DNA of 9,804 nucleotides, from assembly GCA_021827545.1 (NCBI GenBank), contig JAKAVH010000152.1, forward strand, positions 1-9,804, in the 5' to 3' direction. Shown here piece by piece: positions 1 to 5,687 of the stretch. The DNA comes from Thermoplasmata archaeon (GTDB lineage Archaea > Thermoplasmatota > Thermoplasmata > UBA184). The position numbers and the translations under genes are program-made. The notes below the pieces were generated by a model that saw only the letters and a list, made by a program, of their open reading frames with translations, did no database searches and was not told where the DNA came from. Within the stretch, counting starts at the first letter, position 1. Every line of letters begins with the position of its first letter.

Positions 1-985
1 AGACTACAGGGAAGGCGCGCGCCTGTACCGCCCCCCCCTCCAGCGCTCCAATGCGCTGTACGAAGAAGGTCCGTGAGGATCGGAAGTCCCCGGCGACTAT
101 CTGTTGGGCCGGAGGTATCTGCCACATCGACTCGAGCGCGAGCGTGGTGGCGTTGATCGCGACGATCGAGTCCGCCATCGCCTCCGAAACGCCGACCTTC
201 GCGTTGCCCGTCGTGAGGTAGATCGTGTTGGTCGTCGGGTCGACGGTCGGCGTTCCCCAGACACTGGCGCCGAGCTCGCCGTTCGAGGTCGTGGGGAACT
301 CCGCTTGGATGCTGTGCGTCGTGAGGTTCACCTGGAGGAGACCGCCGGGGACGAGGGGCTGGTCGCAGAAGCTCGCCACGCCGACGTACGCGAACCCATC
401 GTAGAGGAGCGGGCTCGCCCAGAGGGCGTAGCCCTGGCTGGGGTCGCCGACGAGCACCTTCCACTCGATCGCGCCGGTCGACGCATCGAGGACGTAGAAG
501 TTGCCGTCCCCACCACCGATATAGAGGTCGCCGTTGGCGATCGTCGCCGAAGACGCGACCCCGAACGTACCGCAGGCGCTCGAGACGGTGGTCCCGAGGT
601 AGGTCTTCCAACGGAGGGCTCCGCTCGACGTGTCGAGAGCGTATTCGTAACCGGCCCACGTGCCGAAGTAGGCCGTGGTGCCGACCACGGTCGTGGAGTC
701 GCTGATCGGACCCGGGTTCGCGAACGACCAGTCCTGTGAGAGACTCTTCGCGTTGGAGACGGACAACGTCGTCTCATACGGGTTCGCCGAAGTGTGCGCC
801 GTGTTCTCCAGATAAGTGGGCCAGTCGCCGGGACCCGGGGTGACGGAACTCGAGCCCGACGGCCCGATGGCGCTCAGGCCCGGGAGCGACGCTGGCGGGG
901 GCACGGGGGGCGCGGCGGCGGCAAAAAGGAACCCGCCGTCGAGGAGCACGGTGAGGGTGATCAGTAGGACGACAAGGTTCCGCAC
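1..985 (-). CDS. Secreted PQQ-type beta-propeller repeat protein (3' end beyond window)
   Basis: The 328 visible codons begin at GTG 985-983, the only start after an in-frame TAA near the TATA box. Residues 1-24 form a hydrophobic signal or anchor segment, followed by an Ala/Pro/Ser-rich linker. From about residue 54 (GDWPTYLENTAHTSANPY) the protein reads as a beta-propeller with PQQ-like blades. Each blade has a 'xVLDASTGxxxWK' type strand: ALDTSSGALRWK (116-127), VLDASTGAIEWK (165-176), LLQVNLTTHSI (216-226) and IVAINATTLAL (274-284). Two cysteines (138 and 207) could pair outside the cell. Such propellers act as dehydrogenase domains or as binding and assembly scaffolds. No cofactor or catalytic residues are visible, so an enzyme activity should not be assumed. 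After about residue 308 the resemblance to a propeller fades, and an 8-G run (plus-strand C at 31-38) lies there. The neighbouring divergent gene is also a surface protein. Confidence 0.85.
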   Translation of the reverse strand, partial: MRNLVVLLITLTVLLDGGFLFAAAAPPVPPPASLPGLSAIGPSGSSSVTPGPGDWPTYLENTAHTSANPYETTLSVSNAKSLSQDWSFANPGPISDSTTVVGTTAYFGTWAGYEYALDTSSGALRWKTYLGTTVSSACGTFGVASSATIANGDLYIGGGDGNFYVLDASTGAIEWKVLVGDPSQGYALWASPLLYDGFAYVGVASFCDQPLVPGGLLQVNLTTHSIQAEFPTTSNGELGASVWGTPTVDPTTNTIYLTTGNAKVGVSEAMADSIVAINATTLALESMWQIPPAQQIVAGDFRSSRTFFVQRIGALEGGAVQARAFPVV

Positions 986-1032
986 GGTATGGTCCGCTGC
1001 CTCTCCGGTGACGGCGGTGGGGGACCGGGGGT

Positions 1033-1048
1033 GTTATACATCAACTTT
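1033..1048 (-). promoter_or_regulatory. Putative archaeal promoter (TATA/BRE) of the beta-propeller gene
   Basis: Read on the minus strand, the sequence is AAAGTTGATGTATAACAC. A TATA-like TGTATAAC (1033-1040) is preceded by an A-rich possible BRE. This places the transcript start near 1010, leaving a leader of about 25 bases before GTG 985. A GGAGAGG (plus-strand cctctcc at 1000-1006) lies inside that leader as a possible but distant ribosome site. It is one of few AT-rich words in this intergenic region. Confidence 0.45.
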
Positions 1049-1354
1049 GGGGCCGCGCCGCCGACGGGGACGATCGGGCCGAGACCGACGACGACGAGTT
1101 CGACGCGGACCGGCAGGGGGGTCGGTCGGCTCGAACTCCGGGCCCGAGCCCGCTCTTCCCTCGAAAGCGCCTCGGGGGCGGGGCCGGTCTTGAGGCGCGA
1201 CGAGCGTTCGTTCGGACGCCCCTCGAACCCCCAGTAGGAACCGCCCCGCGCGGGCCGGTGGTGGGGTCCCGATCATGTCCGTCGGCGGTACGCCCCGTCC
1301 CGCCGGCGGCCCGGCGCTTCGGGGTTTGCGCCAAGGAGTTCGGGGCTCGCACCA

Positions 1355-1362
1355 AAAGGAAG
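1355..1362 (+). promoter_or_regulatory. Shine-Dalgarno sequence of the TIM-barrel/FTESGL protein
   Basis: GGAAGGAG lies 7 bases before ATG 1370. It decides the start, because the only other in-frame candidate before the signal helix is ATG 1391. It therefore supports the unusually long N-terminal extension of this protein. Confidence 0.6.
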
Positions 1363-1369
1363 GAGTAGG

Positions 1370-3364
1370 ATGTGCACACCAAGTTGCCCAATGCGTAGGG
1401 GAGCGCAAGAAAGGCAGGGGCCGCTCGTCGGGTCCGGGTCGGCGGCGCCCGTCGCTCCGGGGACCGGCTTCATTCCCGTCCGGGAGTCGCGCGGGTCGCG
1501 GGGTGCAACCACTCCTTTTCGGGGTCGACCCCTCAACCGGATCGGTGGGCCACGGGCACCCCGGGACGGACCGCCGACGCGGTTCGGAGGGATCGCGCTC
1601 CTCCTGACCGTCCTCTGCGCTGCCCTTCTGCTCTCGTCCCTGCCCCCCCTCTCTCATGCCACGCCGTCGATAGGTGACCTCTCTTCCACGAGTTCCGCTC
1701 CGACCGGAGCTCGGGTCACCCTCGAGGCCTACAACTCGGGCCAAGTCTCCTACATCGCCGGGATCGCCCACCTCCTGAAGGCCGGCGACACCATCGACCT
1801 CGGCCGGAGCCTCGCGAACAACACCCCCGACATCGCGACGCTCAATGCCTGGGCGCAGCAGCTCAGCTCCCACCTTCCGGCCGGGGTCACCCTGACCGCT
1901 CGGGTCGAGAGCCTCCCGAACGTGAGGATCGCGGCGAGCTCGCTCTCCCCGCTGTTCGGTGGGATCATGATCGACTACGAACCGAGCCTGACGTTCTTCC
2001 CCTCGTGGACCTGGAACTTCACGGCGGCGCTCGCCTACTACACCTCGGCCACGGCGATCTGCCACCAGTACCATCGGCTCGCCTACGCGTACCCGTCCGG
2101 CCGGGCCCTGCTCGAGGGGGACCTCCAGAAGGACCACTGGAGCTACGGCGCCATCGCGAAGGTCGTCGACTTCGTCGACATCGAGGCGCAGTCGGACGCG
2201 AGCCCCGCGAAGTGGCCCGTCGCGATCTCGAAGCTCACCACGCAGTTCGCGGCGGCGTCGGTTCCGATCGACCGGCTCACCGTCCAAATCTCGCTCGGGA
2301 GCGGCGGCAACGGCGTCTCCGAGGCGCTCGCGGTCCAGGACGGCCGGTACGCCGCCAACTCGACCGTGGGCTCGATCTACATCTGGTGGTCGATGACCAC
2401 CGAGTCGTGGGTCGTGCCGATCGTCACGACGCTCGAGAACCTCGCCGTCCGGAGCGGCGCGGTCGCCGTGGAACCGGTCTCCTTCACGGAGTCGGGTCTC
2501 CCGGCCGGCACCGCGTGGTGGGTGAACCTCACCCGCGGCTCGTCGTTCGAGAGCACGACCACCAACCTCTCCTTCACTGAACCGAACGGCAGCTATGCCT
2601 ACACCGTCGCCTCCGCGGATATCGCCCTCGGTCCCCAACCCGCGTCGGGCGAGTTCTCGGTCGCCGGCTCGGCCGTCACGGTTCCCGTGACGTTCGACGG
2701 GTCGATCTTCCCCGTGACCTTCACGGAGAGCGGGCTCGTCGGGTCGCTCCCCTGGTCGGTGACGGTGACCGGACAGCCCGCCGTGGTGAGCAGCGGCCCC
2801 ACGCTCTCGCTCACGGAGCCGAACGGGACGTACAACTTCTCCGTGGGGTCGATCAACCTCTCGTACTCGGTGAGCCCGGCGAGCGGCCGGTTCACGATCG
2901 ACGGTTCGGGGATCGCGCTCGGAGTGACGTTCGCGCTCAACCTCTATCCGATCCGGTTCGTGGAGAGCGGTCTCACCGCCGGCACCTCCTTCCGCGTCAC
3001 CCTCGTAGGGAGCATCCTCGCCTCCTCCAACGGCACGATCGAATGGCACGAGCCGAACGGGAGCTACCTCTACGCGGTGGATACCGTACCGGGCTTCTCG
3101 CTCGTCTCGAGCTCCACGGGACAGGTCGTCGTCGTCGGCCACTCCGTGACGGTCGATCTGACGTTCGTCGCGGCGGCGCCCGGGACCTCGCCCCCGGTGG
3201 GCTCGTCGGCCGGGCCGACCGCGCCGGTCGGGGAACTCCTCCTCGTCACGACGGCGATCGGCGCGGCCGCCGGTATCGCTTCCTGGCGCATCTCGAGCCG
3301 GGGCCGCCGGGTCGCGCTCGGACAGCCTTCCGCGCCTCGAACGGACCTGGGGCGCGATCCGTAA
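1370..3364 (+). CDS. Surface protein: TIM-barrel-like (glycosidase-like) domain plus three FTESGL beta domains
   Basis: 664 residues. Residues 1-72 are a Pro/Arg/Gly-rich tail. Residues 73-93 are a hydrophobic signal or anchor helix, with a possible cleavage site after LSHA (97). About 116-365 looks like a beta/alpha barrel: VTLEAYN, GVTLTARVES, GGIMIDYEPS (198-206, with D202 and E204), RLAYAYPSGR, VVDFVDIEAQ, RLTVQISLG and GSIYIWWS alternate with helices. The D-Y-E at the end of a strand recalls the DxE acid pair of GH18-type glycosidases; glycan hydrolysis is inference. Three tandem beta domains follow at about 370-446, 449-525 and 528-601. Each opens with F-x-E-S-G-L and has E-P-N-G-(S/T)-Y in the middle. 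This repeat is familiar from Thermoplasmata secreted proteins such as thermopsin-like ones. A C-terminal membrane helix (about 621-640) precedes a basic tail. The bulk is therefore displayed outside the cell. The gene stands alone. Confidence 0.82.
   Translation: MCTPSCPMRRGAQERQGPLVGSGSAAPVAPGTGFIPVRESRGSRGATTPFRGRPLNRIGGPRAPRDGPPTRFGGIALLLTVLCAALLLSSLPPLSHATPSIGDLSSTSSAPTGARVTLEAYNSGQVSYIAGIAHLLKAGDTIDLGRSLANNTPDIATLNAWAQQLSSHLPAGVTLTARVESLPNVRIAASSLSPLFGGIMIDYEPSLTFFPSWTWNFTAALAYYTSATAICHQYHRLAYAYPSGRALLEGDLQKDHWSYGAIAKVVDFVDIEAQSDASPAKWPVAISKLTTQFAAASVPIDRLTVQISLGSGGNGVSEALAVQDGRYAANSTVGSIYIWWSMTTESWVVPIVTTLENLAVRSGAVAVEPVSFTESGLPAGTAWWVNLTRGSSFESTTTNLSFTEPNGSYAYTVASADIALGPQPASGEFSVAGSAVTVPVTFDGSIFPVTFTESGLVGSLPWSVTVTGQPAVVSSGPTLSLTEPNGTYNFSVGSINLSYSVSPASGRFTIDGSGIALGVTFALNLYPIRFVESGLTAGTSFRVTLVGSILASSNGTIEWHEPNGSYLYAVDTVPGFSLVSSSTGQVVVVGHSVTVDLTFVAAAPGTSPPVGSSAGPTAPVGELLLVTTAIGAAAGIASWRISSRGRRVALGQPSAPRTDLGRDP
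2477..3172 (+). repeat. Three tandem FTESGL/EPNGSY beta-domain repeats inside the surface protein
   Basis: The three units start near 2477, 2714 and 2951, so the period is close to 237 bases (79 residues). Shared anchors are VSFTESGL / VTFTESGL / IRFVESGL at the start, FTEPNGSY / LTEPNGTY / WHEPNGSY in the middle, and a final strand ending VTF or LTF. The DNA copies have drifted, so this is an old protein-level duplication. Such modules usually act as stalks or adhesion domains; that role is inferred. Confidence 0.8.
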
Positions 3365-3429
3365 CCCCGGGGAGCCCCTCTCCGCCCTCTCGCCGACGAT
3401 CGTTGGGCTCGACCACGCCCCACTATCGG

Positions 3430-4053
3430 CTACGAGTCCGGATCCGGCTTCCGGGCAATGACCACGTCCATCGCCTTCCGATGGGGAACGCCGCTGGCGT
3501 TGGAAACGAACTCCACCTGGCCCGAATCCAAGATCTGCCAATCCCCGTAGTAGCCCAGCAGCTCTCCCGAGCGGAACGGAGACGAGAATGGATTCATCGA
3601 GTAGGGTGGGATGTACGGTTTCGGTACGTCGGCGTTCATCGCGTTGATTCCCCCCGGCGCGGTGTGGGCTTTGAAGTGTTCAAATCGGGCCGCCCGGATC
3701 CGACGAGGGAGGTTGTTCAGGGCGCCCGAGCAAAACACCACGTCCACCCGACGGCTCAGTCGGTAGGTCCGAATGTCCCCGACGAGAAATCGAACGTTGA
3801 CCCCGAGCCGAGACGCGCGCCGCTCCGCCTTTCGGACTCCCACGCTCGAGATGTCCACGCCCAAGACCCGGTAGCCTCGCCGGGCAAAGTAGATCGAGTC
3901 TCGGCCCTCACCGGAACCCAGGTCGACCAAGGTACGGGGGGAGCGCGGAAGTGAGCGCGCTATGCGAAGGACGTCGCGTGCGAGTCCGGTGGGCTTGCTT
4001 CCCCAATACAGGCCGGGCCGAGCGTATCGTTCATCGTAGATCGGCTCACTCAA
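3430..4053 (-). CDS. Class I SAM-dependent methyltransferase, TehB-like
   Basis: 207 residues in a Rossmann-type methyltransferase fold. Motif I is VDLGSGEGRDS (43-53), the SAM-binding glycine loop. GVDIS (65-69) gives the acidic residue for the SAM ribose, GDI (92-94) follows, and DVVFCSGALNNL (104-115) is the motif IV/post-motif strand. The N-terminal YDERYARPGLYWGSKP and the C-terminal H-R-K-A-M-D-V-V-I-A-R-K resemble the TehB family, whose members methylate small thiophilic or metalloid substrates. The actual substrate is unknown. The start is TTG 4053, supported by GGGAGGAG (plus 4062-4069) 8 bases upstream. It faces the surface-protein gene convergently, with a 65-base gap. Codon use is less GC3-biased than in the neighbour. 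Confidence 0.85.
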   Translation of the reverse strand: MSEPIYDERYARPGLYWGSKPTGLARDVLRIARSLPRSPRTLVDLGSGEGRDSIYFARRGYRVLGVDISSVGVRKAERRASRLGVNVRFLVGDIRTYRLSRRVDVVFCSGALNNLPRRIRAARFEHFKAHTAPGGINAMNADVPKPYIPPYSMNPFSSPFRSGELLGYYGDWQILDSGQVEFVSNASGVPHRKAMDVVIARKPDPDS

Positions 4054-4368
4054 CGCTCGCGCTCCTCCCTACCGGCAGCCTAACCGCCCCGACCGGACGA
4101 GAGACGCCGCCGCGGGATAAGAACACGGCGGGATCGACCCGGGGCCGAGCCGATCGAGCACACCCCGACGGGTCGGTCGTTCCACGGTCCGTGGTAGCTG
4201 AGGGCACGGTTCGCTCACGCCCCGAGGTGTCGGATCGCGGTCGCGGCGCATGCTCTCGGCCACGCAACTGGGCCCACGAACCATTCGGTTACCCCGCCTC
4301 CAGCCCTTGATCGGCTCGAGCTCGTCCGGAGACTATGTTGATGAGCGAGAGACTCCCTCGGAGTCACG
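4054..4368. other. Intergenic region between divergent methyltransferase and small membrane protein
   Basis: 315 bases without a credible gene. The left end carries the methyltransferase ribosome site (4062-4069) and, further up, a weak minus-strand TATA-like TTCTTATCC (about 4115-4123). Two short palindromes lie side by side, CCGAC-GG-GTCGG at 4165-4176 and CCACGG-T-CCGTGG at 4182-4194. They could be operator-like sites or chance in GC-rich DNA. At 4359-4363 a GGAG stretch serves the downstream gene. Confidence 0.4.
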
Positions 4369-4617
4369 ATGCGGGCTAGTTCACAGTTCCTGGTGGGAGG
4401 CTTGGTTCTGCTCGCCGTGGGCTTCGCCTTCTATGTCGCCCTTGTTCTACTTCAAGCGGCCGGTGATCTAGGCTCCCTCGCATATGGCATCGCATTAGGC
4501 ACCCCCGGGCTGTTCGTCTTAGTAGCAGCGCTCTTCTTTGCCCACGCGTGGAGCATGAGGAAGAGCGAGCAAATGGTGAACTCGGGGACCCCGGTGCTTC
4601 CGCCTCCCCGCGGGTGA
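4369..4617 (+). CDS. Small integral membrane protein with two predicted helices
   Basis: 82 residues, family not recognised. Two hydrophobic segments (about 8-30 and 39-61) are joined by a short loop AAGDLGSLAYG. The second ends in HAWSMRKSE, whose positive residues put both termini on the cytoplasmic side under the positive-inside rule. The tail is Pro-rich. ATG 4369 has a CGGAG a few bases upstream, which favours this start. Codons such as TTA, CTA, GTA, GCA and CTT are frequent here and rare in the big surface-protein gene, so the gene may be weakly expressed or recently acquired. No function can be assigned. The composition (two well-formed helices, clean ends, ribosome site) is what supports it as real. 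Confidence 0.65.
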   Translation: MRASSQFLVGGLVLLAVGFAFYVALVLLQAAGDLGSLAYGIALGTPGLFVLVAALFFAHAWSMRKSEQMVNSGTPVLPPPRG

Positions 4618-4990
4618 GCGAGGAAGATCGGCGCGTCGGTCACCATGGGTCGGTCCTGACGCTCGACCCAACGCTGCTTCACGAGCGGGGGTTCTCACGC
4701 TCGAGGCAAGCGGACGTACAGGTCCCGGGAACTCGGAAACGGTCCGAATGGGTTCGCCCACGCGCTCGCGTTTCTGACAGCCGCCTCGAGTGGGACCGTC
4801 GTATCGTTCGCTCACGAGTTCTGCAAGTACCCGGGCGGAGCCCCCACCATCGGAGCCGGTGGGCGCGAGTTCGATGAGCGTGGTGCAGTGGGGCCGACGA
4901 CCACGGCTCCGAGGGGACGGAAGGTCGAACGACCCGAGCGGATCGGCAGCCGCCGGGAGCCCGTGCTACACCATCGCCGTTGTATCTACC
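4618..4990. other. Gene-free or degraded stretch upstream of the winged-helix gene
   Basis: No start-bearing frame here reads like a protein on either strand. A plus-strand frame is open from the TGA at 4657-4659 onward but has no ATG, GTG or TTG until GTG 4888. It contains a mildly protein-like hydrophobic piece, NGFAHALAFLTAASSG followed by TVVSFAHEF. That could be a decayed gene remnant or chance. No tRNA T-loop or other RNA hallmark was found. Confidence 0.4.
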
Positions 4991-4997
4991 TTTATAA
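4991..4997 (+). promoter_or_regulatory. TATA box of the winged-helix gene (near-leaderless)
   Basis: TTTATAA preceded by ATCTACC is the clearest archaeal TATA box in the window. A transcript start about 26 bases downstream would fall near 5020, only about 8 bases before ATG 5028. No Shine-Dalgarno sequence precedes that ATG, so translation is probably leaderless or nearly so. TTATAA is self-complementary, so the box could also fire leftward, but no good gene follows in that direction. Confidence 0.65.
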
Positions 4998-5027
4998 CCC
5001 CCTACCGACGCTAACTGTTGTTCGAGA

Positions 5028-5504
5028 ATGCCGCTCGAACCGAGCCCGGAACTCGTGGCCCTCTTTGGGAGCGCGACCCGCGTCCGCACGCTGGCCGCGC
5101 TCGCCACCGCCCCGGGACCGATCACGGGCTACCGCATCGCGCGAATGTGCGGGATCTCTCCGACGAAGACGTACGCCGAGCTCTACCGGCTGCGCAGCGC
5201 GAACGTGGTCCGGGAGCAACCGACCGCGACGGGGCGCCGAGGGTGGCTCTTGTCCGACCCGGACGTCGGCGCTCTCTTGCGACATCGGGCTCGTTTTCAA
5301 TCGGCCGACCCGGAACGGCTGGTCCCGCCGTCGCCCTCCCGCATCGTGATGCCCGGTCGGCCGAAGTGGCAGGACCCGGGATTCGCGAACTTCCCGAAGG
5401 CGGCGCCGGCGCTGATCGTCCCGTCCGTCTCCGAGCCGGCGCTCGCAGCGGTAGCGCCGGGGCTCGCGGTCGTCCGCACGGACTCCCGACGGCGGCGGGG
5501 CTGA
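5028..5504 (+). CDS. Winged-helix DNA-binding protein (putative transcriptional regulator)
   Basis: 158 residues. The N-terminal half is a winged helix. An opening helix, ELVALFGSATRVRTLAALA (8-26), has the 'LFGSxTRxRxL' style of archaeal ArsR-like regulators. Next come ITGYRIARMCGIS (32-44), a recognition helix PTKTYAELYRLRSANVV (45-61), and a wing in REQPTATGRRGWLLS (62-76). The C-terminal half is Pro-rich (RIVMPGRPKWQDPGFANFP, 105-123) and not recognised. It ends in a basic TDSRRRRG. ATG 5028 is chosen because it sits about 30 bases after a strong TATA box and the HTH begins at once. The target is unknown. No toxin or enzyme gene is coupled to it; the next gene is convergent. An antitoxin role is conceivable but unsupported. 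Confidence 0.78.
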   Translation: MPLEPSPELVALFGSATRVRTLAALATAPGPITGYRIARMCGISPTKTYAELYRLRSANVVREQPTATGRRGWLLSDPDVGALLRHRARFQSADPERLVPPSPSRIVMPGRPKWQDPGFANFPKAAPALIVPSVSEPALAAVAPGLAVVRTDSRRRRG

Positions 5505-5517
5505 CCCGGTGGGGTCG

Positions 5518-5535
5518 CGGGCCCGCCCGGGCCGG
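5518..5535. other. GC-rich palindrome between convergent genes
   Basis: A GCGGGCCCGC palindrome is followed at once by CCGGGCCGG in the 183-base gap between the convergent winged-helix and MoeA-like genes. It could fold into a stem in either transcript. Archaeal terminators are usually T-rich rather than hairpin-based and no T run follows, so a terminator role is only tentative. The rest of the gap shows nothing recognisable. Confidence 0.2.
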
Positions 5536-5687
5536 TCGTTCCTTCAAACACCCTGCGCAGACATCCCACCCATCGCCCCGCGTTTGTGCAACGGACCCCC
5601 GCAACGCACCGGAAACCCGGCGCGGCCGTCCCTGAGAGGTCGTGTCGAGCGCAGCGGGCCGACGGGACCCCGACCTTCGTTCGGTCG

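Larger units (their letters stand above)
986..1369. other. Intergenic region between divergent surface-protein genes
   Basis: These 384 bases hold the 5' regions of two divergent genes. The left part carries the minus-strand TATA box described separately. The rest is very GC-rich. Open frames here lack ribosome sites and protein-like composition, so I call no gene. A GGCGC/GCGCC stem with a 10-base loop lies at 1313-1332, just before the ribosome site of the plus-strand gene. I see no convincing TATA box for that gene. Confidence 0.5.

Noticed and set aside
104..777. Open frames on both strands overlapping the beta-propeller gene
   Set aside because: They are out of frame with the propeller blades and have shadow-like Arg-rich composition.
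1034..3541. Very long minus-strand open frame (835 codons) opposite the surface protein
   Set aside because: It is Arg/Gly/Asp-rich and low in hydrophobic residues, with no domain or ribosome site. The plus strand codes a coherent protein with signal, repeats and membrane helix. Long antisense frames are expected in high-GC coding DNA.
4618..4990. Possible tRNA or other structured RNA in the gene-poor stretch
   Set aside because: TTCGA and TCGAA words occur, but no GGTTCRAATCC T-arm with a matching acceptor stem could be built.
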